Shown here in pieces: positions 7,791-14,384 of a stretch of DNA of 14,384 bases. A model generated the notes under the pieces. That model did no database searches, was not told the DNA's origin, and saw nothing but the letters and a program-made list of their open reading frames with translations. Each line of letters begins with the position of its first letter. Position 1 is the first letter of the stretch. Made by a program: the position numbers and the translations under genes. This DNA is from Fidelibacterota bacterium (lineage in GTDB: Bacteria; Fidelibacterota; JAANXI01), in contig JAANXI010000024.1 in NCBI GenBank assembly GCA_018263365.1, positions 1 through 14,384 on the forward strand, written 5' to 3'.

Positions 7791-9488
7791 CTAAAACACC
7801 GTTTCTTCAACATATTCACCGAACACTTCTTTCATTAGGTCGGTGATTTCACCCAGCGTCGCATATTTTTCCGCTGCCTGAATAATGTATGGCATGGTAT
7901 TTTTATCATTTTCACACGATTTACGCAGTTCCGCAAGCGCGCTATCCACGGCCTCCTGATCCCGCGTCGATTTCAGATGTTTTACAGACTCCCTCTGCTT
8001 TCGTTCCGCCGTTTCATCGATTTCCAGGATCGGAATTTCCAGATCTTCGTTTTCCTTCACGAACTCATTTACTCCGACGATGATCCGATCGCCTTCATCG
8101 ACCTTTTTCTGATATTCGTAGGAGGCCTTGGCAATCTCCTTTTGAAAATACCCCTTTTGGATCGCTTCGATAACACCGCCCAGGGCATCGATCTCATCAA
8201 AAATCGCTTCGGCCTGCTGCTCCATTTCGTCGGTCAGTTGCTCCACATAATAGGAGCCGCCCAGCGGATCGACGACATTGGGTACTCCGGTTTCATAGGC
8301 TATCAATTGCTGGGTCCGAAGCGCGATTTCCGCCGCCTTTTCCGTCGGAAGCCCCAGCGTTTCATCCATCGAATTCGTATGCAGACTCTGTGTTCCGCCG
8401 AGAACGCCGGCCAAGCCCTGAAATGCCGTGCGGGCGATGTTGATCTCCGGCTGCTGGGCTGTCAGCGTACATCCAGCAGTCTGGGTATGAAACCGGAGTT
8501 TGAGGGATCGTTCAGCTTTGGCGCCGTACTGTTCTTTCATACGCCGGGCCCAGATTCTCCGGGCGGCGCGATATTTCGCTATCTCCTCGAAGAAGTCCAG
8601 ATGCGAGTTAAAGAAAAACGAGAGTCGCGGCGCGAAATCGTCAATATCCAGTCCGCGCTCCAGCGCCCATTCCACGTATGTAAAGCCGTCTGCCAACGTG
8701 TATGCGAGTTCCTGCGCCGCAGTCGAACCCGCCTCCCGGATATGATATCCGGAAATAGAGATCGTATTCCACCTGGGAATTTCGTTAGTACAATATTCTA
8801 TGGTGTCCACGATCAGTCGCATAGACGGCTCAGGCGGATAGATGAATTCCTTTTGGGCAATAAATTCCTTCAAAATATCATTCTGGAGTGTACCCCGCAG
8901 GTCTTGGAGGTCCACTCCCTGTTTTTTGGCCACTGCGATATAAAATGCCAACAGCACCGATGCCGGCCCGTTGATGGTCATCGAGGTGGAGACCTCATCC
9001 AGATTGATACCGTCGAATAAGGTTTCCATATCCTGTAGCGATGAAACATTTACTCCGCACTTACCGACTTCACCTTCTGAGAGTTCATGGTCGGCGTCGT
9101 ATCCCATGAGCGTCGGCATATCAAACGCCACGGACAGACCGGTCTGTCCGGCCTTCAGCAGATACTTGAATCGCTGGTTAGTCTCCTCGGGCGTGCCGTA
9201 TCCTGCAAACTGCCGCATCGTCCAGAGTTTGCCGCGATACATATTGGCGTGAATTCCGCGGGTGTACGGATACTGACCCGGAAATCCAAGTTTGTCCATA
9301 TATGCGGATTCGTCGTAATCCTCCGGCCCGTAGACCAACTTATTTTCTACACCCGAGACCGTGTCGAAGCTATAATCTCTGGTCGAACCGGCCCCCGCTT
9401 GCCGGCTCCACTGCTGCTTCGCATCCTGATATGATTGCATATTTTCGGGAGATTGATTTTGCTCTGACTGTCTGCCGTTACGACTCAT
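7791..9488 (-). CDS. B12-dependent acyl-CoA mutase large subunit, isobutyryl-CoA mutase-like
   Basis: This is the substrate-binding TIM-barrel subunit of the methylmalonyl-CoA mutase family. It catalyses an adenosylcobalamin-dependent carbon-skeleton rearrangement of an acyl-CoA. It carries YPYTRGIH, GLSVAFDMPTLMGYD, STSMTINGPA, GTLQNDILKEF, SISGYHIREAG (His249), DFAPRLSFFF and GGTQSLHTNS. At the two positions that set specificity, Tyr89 and Arg207 of Propionibacterium methylmalonyl-CoA mutase, it has Phe94 (RQFAG) and Gln212 (FIAQK), the pair known from isobutyryl-CoA mutase. The B12-binding domain is absent, so a separate small subunit is needed; none is in the window. The ATG at 9488 is chosen because AAAGGGG lies six bases upstream; a TTG two codons earlier abuts that site. 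It probably leads the transcript that includes the PHP and ligase genes. Confidence 0.93.
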   Translation of the reverse strand: MSRNGRQSEQNQSPENMQSYQDAKQQWSRQAGAGSTRDYSFDTVSGVENKLVYGPEDYDESAYMDKLGFPGQYPYTRGIHANMYRGKLWTMRQFAGYGTPEETNQRFKYLLKAGQTGLSVAFDMPTLMGYDADHELSEGEVGKCGVNVSSLQDMETLFDGINLDEVSTSMTINGPASVLLAFYIAVAKKQGVDLQDLRGTLQNDILKEFIAQKEFIYPPEPSMRLIVDTIEYCTNEIPRWNTISISGYHIREAGSTAAQELAYTLADGFTYVEWALERGLDIDDFAPRLSFFFNSHLDFFEEIAKYRAARRIWARRMKEQYGAKAERSLKLRFHTQTAGCTLTAQQPEINIARTAFQGLAGVLGGTQSLHTNSMDETLGLPTEKAAEIALRTQQLIAYETGVPNVVDPLGGSYYVEQLTDEMEQQAEAIFDEIDALGGVIEAIQKGYFQKEIAKASYEYQKKVDEGDRIIVGVNEFVKENEDLEIPILEIDETAERKQRESVKHLKSTRDQEAVDSALAELRKSCENDKNTMPYIIQAAEKYATLGEITDLMKEVFGEYVEETVF

Positions 9489-9727
9489 ATGCAACCCCTT
9501 TCGTTTAGTTATTGAAAACTTTTAAGTTAATCGACATGATGAGATTTTCAAAAGGAATCCGCTGATATCCCGTTGCTCCGGAATCCCCTGTTGAACGTTT
9601 CTCTGTGGATACAAGCTCATGTCCAAAAAATAATATACTGATTTTCCGGGAGGACTGATACACCGGTCATTTCAGCTACTATAATTCGGTAAAACACCAC
9701 AAAAGTGTGGCGATTTGCCCGGACTTT

Positions 9728-9794
9728 AAAAAAACGCCGCCGAAAATAACCTGAACATACGGGTTGCCTCGCTGCCTCAATCTCACAAGGCGGC
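9728..9794 (-). terminator. Possible compound rho-independent terminator after dxs
   Basis: On the minus strand GCCGCC (9794..9789) can pair with GGCGGC (9741..9736). One base later comes a run of seven T (9734..9728). The loop is long, about 47 bases, and contains a small internal pairing AACC/GGTT. A long loop makes this weaker than a classical terminator. It lies about 250 bases after the dxs stop and is the only strong stem plus T-run seen there. Confidence 0.35.
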
Positions 9795-10024
9795 ATTTCC
9801 GGAAGAGATACCGATTTTTTACACGGTTCCCCGTGTCCTGATCTCCCCTGATTGCCGTTCCAGTATTTCTGTCCGGAATACGCGCCACGGTCTACGGCTG
9901 CTATTCCAATCTCCCATAATCATCCGGTATTTCCGGCGACGTTCATTCTCTGATTCACCTGGTTCTTCCGTCCTTAGGTGGAAAGTATGAGATGAGACAG
10001 CAGGAGAACAGTGAGACAGCTTAC

Positions 10025-10043
10025 AATTTTCAGCAAGAAAATT
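10025..10043. repeat. AT-rich hairpin abutting the dxs stop codon
   Basis: A perfect 7-bp inverted repeat (AATTTTC and GAAAATT) with a 5-base loop starts at the base after the dxs stop. There is no T-run on the minus-strand side, so it may protect the 3' end or have no role. Confidence 0.3.
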
Positions 10044-11945
10044 TCAGGAGACGTGAGCCGATTTTGGCTGTAACCTCATTGCGAGTTTCCGCAACCGAGT
10101 TTCGATTTTTTGCTCGGATAAACCGGCGTTGTCCAGAATTTCCGCCCGGGTGCCGTGTTCCATGAACTGGTCCGGAAGGCCAATCCGGGTGACCGGTATC
10201 CGGCGTTCGACCTGCTCTTCGATATACGCCAGGATTTCTGCCCCGAACCCACCGATCAGACTATTTTCCTCTATCGTGACAATCTGCTCGTAGGTATGTA
10301 CCAGGGATTGCAGCATCGATTCATCATAAGGTTTCACGAATCTGGCGTTGACCAGACCAATCTTCAACCCCTCCTTTGCCAAAGATGCCACAACGTTCTG
10401 TGCAGTGGAGACCATCGCTCCCACGGCAATGACAACAATGTTTTCGCCCCTGTACAGCTCCTCCCATGAGCCGATTTTCAGTAATTGCGGTTCTCTTTCC
10501 GGCTCATAACTCCCGACACGATCCTTGGGATAACGGATGCTGAACGGGCCTTGATCGTATTTGTGGGCGGTGTAAAGCAGATCTTTCAACTCGTTACCGT
10601 CTTTCGGCGCTGTGACAACCAGGTTCGGGATATGCTGCATAAATGATAAATCGAATGCGCCCTGATGCGTCGCGCCGTCTCCGCCGACAATACCGGATCG
10701 ATCAAGACAGAAAATCACCGGCAGATTCTGGGTCGCCACGTCGTGAATAAGGTGATCGTATCCCCGTTGGAGAAACGAGGAATAGATCGCCACCACCGGA
10801 CGGATGCCCTGGGTTGCCAGTCCGGCGGCAAAGGTTACCGCATGGCCTTCAGCGATGCCGACATCAAAAAATCGTCCCGGGAACTTTTCGCTGAACTCCA
10901 CTAGTCCGGAGCCTTCCCGCATGGCCGGGGTAATTGCTACTATTTTGTCATCTTTTTCTGCCATTGAGGTCAGGATATCTCCGAATATGGAGGAGTACCT
11001 CGGTTCGTCGGCTTTACTGGCTTTTTCCCGGGCGGCTTTCCCCTTTACACTATGAAATCGCACCGGGCTGGACTCCACATCCGGGTAGCCTTTGCCTTTT
11101 TCTGTCAGCACATGAACCAGCGCCGGCGTTTTCAAATCCCTGACGGCTGTAATGGTTTCAAAGAGCTCATCAAGATCGTGCCCATTGATCGGCCCGAAGT
11201 AACGAAAGCCCAGTTCCTCGAACAGGATACCGGGCGTCAGGAAATTCTTCAGGCCCTCTTCCATTTTCCGTACAACATACCGGACATACCGCGATCCGCC
11301 GGGGATCTTTCCGGTAAAATTCCAGAGTTCATCCCGCACTTTATTGTAGAGCGGGTTCGTCACCATCTTCGTCAAAAGGTGATGTACGGCTCCGACATTC
11401 GGGGAGATGGACATCTCATTATCGTTCAGAATGATGGTCATCTGCTGGCGCATGGCGCCGGCGTTGTTCAGTCCTTCGTAAGCCAGACCGCCGGTAATCG
11501 CCCCGTCCCCAACTACCGCCACCACCCGATAATCATCTTTGGTGATCTCCCGGGCGGCCGCCATCCCGAGCGCGCCGGAAATCGCAGTACTGGCGTGTCC
11601 TGCGCCGAACGGATCGTATTCGCTTTCGTCCCGGCGGCAAAACGGCGCCAAGCCGCCCTTTTGCCGGATCGTGCGCAGTTGATCCCTGCGACCGGTCAGG
11701 ACCTTGTGGGCATACGCCTGATGCCCCACGTCCCAGACGATTTTGTCCCTGGGCGTATCGTAGAGATAGTGCAGCACGGTTGTCAGTTCAACGACGCCTA
11801 ACGTCGGCGCCAGATGACCGCCGACCTCATCCACGACCTGAATGATGTAGTCCCGCACCTCCGTGCAGAGCGCGGCTAATTCATCTTTGGAAAGGTGTTT
11901 TAAATCAGCTGGAGAATCGATAGAAGGAAGGATTGTATACTCCAA
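10044..11945 (-). CDS. dxs: 1-deoxy-D-xylulose-5-phosphate synthase
   Basis: This enzyme condenses pyruvate and glyceraldehyde 3-phosphate to DXP, the first step of the MEP isoprenoid pathway and a source for thiamine. The thiamine diphosphate site is intact: GDGAITGGLAYEGLNNAG through ILNDNEMSISPNVG, about residues 146-185. GGHLAP, WDVGHQAYAHKVLTGR and the catalytic Glu in DVGIAEGHAV in the pyrimidine-binding domain are also present, and a transketolase C-terminal domain follows. The length of 633 residues is normal. The start is probably TTG at 11945, because GGATGGAG (11961..11954) lies eight bases upstream. An in-frame GTG at 11954 would overlap that site and add three residues. It follows pdxT after 46 bases and is likely cotranscribed with it. 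Confidence 0.96.
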   Translation of the reverse strand: MEYTILPSIDSPADLKHLSKDELAALCTEVRDYIIQVVDEVGGHLAPTLGVVELTTVLHYLYDTPRDKIVWDVGHQAYAHKVLTGRRDQLRTIRQKGGLAPFCRRDESEYDPFGAGHASTAISGALGMAAAREITKDDYRVVAVVGDGAITGGLAYEGLNNAGAMRQQMTIILNDNEMSISPNVGAVHHLLTKMVTNPLYNKVRDELWNFTGKIPGGSRYVRYVVRKMEEGLKNFLTPGILFEELGFRYFGPINGHDLDELFETITAVRDLKTPALVHVLTEKGKGYPDVESSPVRFHSVKGKAAREKASKADEPRYSSIFGDILTSMAEKDDKIVAITPAMREGSGLVEFSEKFPGRFFDVGIAEGHAVTFAAGLATQGIRPVVAIYSSFLQRGYDHLIHDVATQNLPVIFCLDRSGIVGGDGATHQGAFDLSFMQHIPNLVVTAPKDGNELKDLLYTAHKYDQGPFSIRYPKDRVGSYEPEREPQLLKIGSWEELYRGENIVVIAVGAMVSTAQNVVASLAKEGLKIGLVNARFVKPYDESMLQSLVHTYEQIVTIEENSLIGGFGAEILAYIEEQVERRIPVTRIGLPDQFMEHGTRAEILDNAGLSEQKIETRLRKLAMRLQPKSAHVS

Positions 11946-11953
11946 TGATCTCA

Positions 11954-11961
11954 CTCCATCC
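11954..11961 (-). promoter_or_regulatory. Ribosome binding site that places the dxs start at a TTG
   Basis: GGATGGAG on the minus strand ends eight bases before the TTG at 11945..11943. It overlaps the alternative GTG at 11954, which would leave no spacer, so the TTG is favoured. Confidence 0.5.
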
Positions 11962-11991
11962 GGACGGTCGAGTTACCAATCCGGAGTCATC

Positions 11992-12576
11992 TTATGCTGC
12001 CTGGGCTTTACGGCATATCTCATCTATAAAATAACGGTGGACGGCGATCTCGTCGGTTAGTTCCGGGTGAAACGTGGCAGCAAGCGCGTTTCCCTGCCGG
12101 ACAAGGACCGGTTCGCCATCATATCTTCCGAGGATTTCTACCTGGTCACCGACATCTGTAATCCGGGGGGCGCGAATAAAGACCGCCGGAATTTTACCAC
12201 CTTCCCCGAATCCGTTCCAGTCAACGTCGGCCAGGAAAGATTCGATTTGCCGGCCAAAGGCATTCCTGGAGACCGTCATATCGATAATATTCCAGGGATG
12301 TACTTTGGCGCTGTCCACCTTGTTGCTCAGTAAAATAGCGCCGGCGCAGGTGCCGAATACCGGATGTTCTCGGGCGTACATTTCGATTGTATCCGACCAT
12401 TTTTCCGACTGCAATACTTTGGTCATTGTCGTGCTTTCGCCGCCGGGAATGATCAGCGCATCCACGGATTTCAGTTGTTCCGGATGCTTAATCAGCAGCG
12501 TATCCACGCCCAACTTGGTCAAGACTTGTTGGTGCTTGTGATATGCACCCTGTATTGCGAGAACACCGACCGTCAT
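11992..12576 (-). CDS. pdxT: PdxT glutaminase subunit of PLP synthase
   Basis: PdxT hydrolyses glutamine and passes ammonia to PdxS for pyridoxal 5'-phosphate synthesis. From the ATG at 12576 the protein has 194 residues, normal for the family. It starts with the typical MTVGVLAIQGAYHKH. The class I glutaminase features are intact: oxyanion-region GGESTT (45-50), nucleophile Cys77 in FGTCAGAILLS, and His170 and Glu172 in FHPELTDE. The frame is open upstream to 12693, but that part overlaps pdxS and adds no family sequence. The start lies seven bases after the pdxS stop, with a GGATGG site upstream, which fits a 1:1 complex made from one message. Confidence 0.95.
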   Translation of the reverse strand: MTVGVLAIQGAYHKHQQVLTKLGVDTLLIKHPEQLKSVDALIIPGGESTTMTKVLQSEKWSDTIEMYAREHPVFGTCAGAILLSNKVDSAKVHPWNIIDMTVSRNAFGRQIESFLADVDWNGFGEGGKIPAVFIRAPRITDVGDQVEILGRYDGEPVLVRQGNALAATFHPELTDEIAVHRYFIDEICRKAQAA

Positions 12577-12583
12577 AATCGGT

Positions 12584-13465
12584 TTACCATCCGCGCTCAG
12601 CCAACCGTTCGGCTTCCGGGATATCGGACATGTTAATGCCGACCATTGCCTCGCCAAGCCCTTCGGAGACTTTCGCCAATTCTTCAGGCTCATCGTAGTG
12701 GGTTACCGCCAGCACGATGGCTTCCGCCCGCCGCGCCGGATCGTTGGACTTGAAAATCCCTGACCCCACAAAACAGGATTCCGCGCCAAGTTGCATCATC
12801 AGTGAAGCGTCCGCGGGAGTGGCGATACCGCCAGCGGCGAAGTTCGGCACCGGCAGTTTGCCCGTGTCCGCCACCTCTTTGACCACGGAATACGGCGCGC
12901 CCAGTTCCTTGGAGGCCGACATCAGCTGATCGTCGCCAAGGGTGGACAGCCGCTTGATTTCATTTTGCACGGTGCGCATGTGACGGACGGCCTCCACAAT
13001 GTTTCCAGTACCCGCTTCTCCTTTGGTTCGGATGAGTGCCGCGCCTTCGCCAATTCGCCGGAGCGCTTCGCCCAGGTTCCGGCATCCGCAGACAAACGGA
13101 ACTTTGAAATCGTGTTTGTAGATATGATTTACCTCGTCGGCTGGGGTCAGTACTTCGCTCTCATCGATATAGTCGATCTCCAGCGATTCGAGGATTTGCG
13201 CTTCGGCGAAGTGGCCGATCCGGCATTTCGCCATTACCGGAATGGAAACGGACGCCTGGATTTCCTTAATCAGTTTCGGATCGGACATGCGGGCAATCCC
13301 GCCGTGTTCCCGGATATCAGCCGGAATGCGCTCCAGCGCCATCACTGCAACGGCCCCGGCATTCTCCGCGATTATGGCCTGCTCAGCGTTTGTCACGTCC
13401 ATGATCACGCCGCCCTTTAACATCTCCGCCAGGCCGGTTTTTACTTCAAAAGATCCCTTTTCCAT
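12584..13465 (-). CDS. pdxS: PdxS PLP synthase subunit
   Basis: PdxS builds pyridoxal 5'-phosphate from ribose 5-phosphate, glyceraldehyde 3-phosphate and the ammonia delivered by PdxT. The protein of 293 residues is a near-textbook member. It has Asp23 in GGVIMDV, Lys80 in PVMAKCRIGHF and Lys148 in RTKGEAGTGNIVEAVRHMR, matching the catalytic Asp24, Lys81 and Lys149 of the Bacillus enzyme; VPFVCGCRNLGEALRR and NFAAGGIATPADA also fit. The ATG at 13465 is chosen because AAGGAG lies eight bases upstream; a GTG three codons earlier sits directly after that site. The start follows the ispH stop by 12 bases. Confidence 0.97.
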   Translation of the reverse strand: MEKGSFEVKTGLAEMLKGGVIMDVTNAEQAIIAENAGAVAVMALERIPADIREHGGIARMSDPKLIKEIQASVSIPVMAKCRIGHFAEAQILESLEIDYIDESEVLTPADEVNHIYKHDFKVPFVCGCRNLGEALRRIGEGAALIRTKGEAGTGNIVEAVRHMRTVQNEIKRLSTLGDDQLMSASKELGAPYSVVKEVADTGKLPVPNFAAGGIATPADASLMMQLGAESCFVGSGIFKSNDPARRAEAIVLAVTHYDEPEELAKVSEGLGEAMVGINMSDIPEAERLAERGW

Positions 13466-13477
13466 GTATATCACTCC

Positions 13478-14368
13478 TTATATCGCTTCCGGGATGCGAC
13501 CGGAAGTTAACGATTCTATGCGTTCCTGTACTTCGGTAATAGTAATGTCCGGTGTCGAGGCGCCGGCGTGAATTCCCACCGATTGCACATTACTCAACCA
13601 CTCCGCCTGAATATCATGCGCATCCTCAACCTGATACGAATTCGGGTTCAGCGCCTTTGCCAATGCGGTCAAGCGCTTTGTATTGGCGCTGGTAAATGAG
13701 CCGATAACAATCATAAGGTCATGGGAGGTGGCCAAGTCCTTCAGTTCTACCTGATTCTGTCTGGTCGGATGACAGACCGTGTTCACAAATTGTAAATCTT
13801 TCACCTTCATCATCAGGATACCGATAATTTTCTGCACATTTTCCACCATTTGTGTGGACTGTGCTACGACGCCTCCCCGCTTCTTTTTCCGCAGAGATTC
13901 GGCTTCCTCCGGCGTCGAAATCAATATCGGATTTTCCACCTGACTCATGATACCCAGCACCTCGTCGTGTCCCTTGTCACCTATTACATAGATCTGGCGG
14001 CCCGCTTGTTCCATTTTTTTCACTTCATCGTGAATTTCATGCACCAGCGGGCAGGTCGCATCGATGATTTCGAGCCCGCGTTGTTTGGCTTCGCTCCACA
14101 CGTAATCCGGAGTGCCGTGCGCCCGGAACAGCACCGGGCCGTCTTTGATCTCATCCAGGGAATCAACCACCTTCACTCCGGAGGCAGCGAGCTGCTGCAC
14201 CACACGTTCATTGTGCACGATATGCCCGAGCATATAGACAGAGCCATACCGTTCAGCGGCCTCTCTGGCGATTTCCACGGCATCCCGCACGCCAAAACAG
14301 AATCCGGCGTGCTTCGCCAGCGTTATCCGAACTTCATTATCATCTTGTTGTGAGTAAGTTGTTCCCAT
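13478..14368 (-). CDS. ispH: 4-hydroxy-3-methylbut-2-enyl diphosphate reductase
   Basis: IspH is the iron-sulfur enzyme that makes IPP and DMAPP in the last step of the MEP pathway. All three cluster cysteines are present: Cys24 in AGFCFGVRDAV, Cys106 in DATCPLV and Cys199 in NTVCHPT. So are the diphosphate-binding histidines: His52 (HIVHN), His84 (RAHG) and His134 with the proton-relay Glu136 (GDKGHDEVLG). Ser227, Asn229 (TSANTKRL) and Ser271 (HAGASTPDI) complete the site. After Cys199 the sequence reads HPTRQNQ instead of the common xxTxxRQ, and Ala228 replaces the Ser226 seen in E. coli. The 296-residue length is normal. No strong ribosome binding site precedes the ATG, and only 16 upstream bases are visible. 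Confidence 0.95.
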   Translation of the reverse strand: MGTTYSQQDDNEVRITLAKHAGFCFGVRDAVEIAREAAERYGSVYMLGHIVHNERVVQQLAASGVKVVDSLDEIKDGPVLFRAHGTPDYVWSEAKQRGLEIIDATCPLVHEIHDEVKKMEQAGRQIYVIGDKGHDEVLGIMSQVENPILISTPEEAESLRKKKRGGVVAQSTQMVENVQKIIGILMMKVKDLQFVNTVCHPTRQNQVELKDLATSHDLMIVIGSFTSANTKRLTALAKALNPNSYQVEDAHDIQAEWLSNVQSVGIHAGASTPDITITEVQERIESLTSGRIPEAI

Positions 14369-14384
14369 TGAAGATGAAAATTAG

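Larger units (their letters stand above)
9489..10043. other. Long intergenic region between dxs and the mutase gene
   Basis: No convincing gene was found in these 555 bases. A GTG-started 69-codon frame (9679..9888, minus) has no ribosome binding site and no family resemblance. The region holds a possible dxs terminator (9728-9794), a GC-rich hairpin ACACGG/CCGTGT at 9821-9836, an AT hairpin at 10025-10043 touching the dxs stop, and a 9-bp direct repeat TGAGACAGC at 9993-10001 and 10012-10020. The promoter of the mutase gene must lie here or further upstream, but no clear -35/-10 pair was found; TATATT and TATAGT boxes occur on the minus strand without good partners. No cobalamin riboswitch B12 box was recognised. 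Confidence 0.6.

Noticed and set aside
7977..9020. 347-codon open frame on the plus strand
   Set aside because: It lies wholly opposite the mutase gene, has no family resemblance and no ribosome binding site; a shadow of codon use in the real gene.
9821..9836. GC-rich hairpin ACACGG-TTCC-CCGTGT as a terminator
   Set aside because: On the minus strand it is followed by a run of A, and on the plus strand the T-run precedes it, so it is in the wrong order for a terminator in either direction.
9679..9888. 69-codon minus-strand frame in the long gap
   Set aside because: GTG start without a ribosome binding site, Arg-rich low-information sequence, and its 3' part overlaps the possible dxs terminator.
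9489..10043. Cobalamin riboswitch before the B12-dependent mutase
   Set aside because: I looked for the B12 box and the GCCACTG element on the minus strand and found neither in a sensible arrangement.
11052..11801. 249-codon open frame on the plus strand
   Set aside because: Fully antisense to dxs, whose conserved motifs occupy the same bases.
12577..12693. Upstream extension of pdxT
   Set aside because: It overlaps the pdxS coding end, and PdxT proteins begin at the MTVGVLAIQG block.

Overview
Every gene I can support lies on the minus strand, so the window reads right to left. No mobile element, CRISPR array, tRNA or rRNA was seen. The organism is a bacterium with mid-range GC. It has a MEP isoprenoid pathway, PdxS/PdxT-type vitamin B6 synthesis, a B12-dependent acyl-CoA mutase and a System I (Ccm) cytochrome c maturation cluster. 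The Ccm cluster is not of the proteobacterial type: CcmE has Cys instead of His, CcmH is cysteine-rich, and a CcmI-like protein carries zinc ribbons. Together these suggest an uncultured lineage around the FCB group (Marinimicrobia, KSB1 or Calditrichota-like). That placement is inference; no marker gene here proves it.

Right block (14368 to 10044): ispH, pdxS, pdxT and dxs, closely spaced and probably one operon. Dxs and IspH are the first and last enzymes of the MEP pathway. PdxS and PdxT form the DXP-independent PLP synthase. A gap of about 550 bases follows, with a possible terminator for this operon.

Middle block (9488 to 5745): a mutase large subunit with no B12-binding domain, whose specificity residues match isobutyryl-CoA mutase rather than methylmalonyl-CoA mutase; then a PHP-domain phosphoesterase and a GCS2-family carboxylate-amine ligase. 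These genes are almost contiguous.

Left block (5632 to 1): ccmE, ccmF, ccmH, a CcmI-like zinc-ribbon membrane protein, ccmA, ccmB, ccmC and probably the first codons of ccmD. A good sigma-70-like promoter inside nested inverted repeats precedes ccmE. From ccmF to ccmC the genes overlap by a few bases or are separated by less than 10. CcmA and CcmB, with CcmC and CcmD, load heme onto CcmE. CcmF and CcmH attach it to apocytochromes. No CcmG thioredoxin is visible.

The best leads are the hybrid Ccm machinery (Cys-type CcmE together with a six-cysteine CcmH and a zinc-ribbon CcmI-like protein), the frame break in ccmC just after its second heme-ligand histidine, and the isobutyryl-CoA mutase signature. 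The rest is ordinary housekeeping metabolism.
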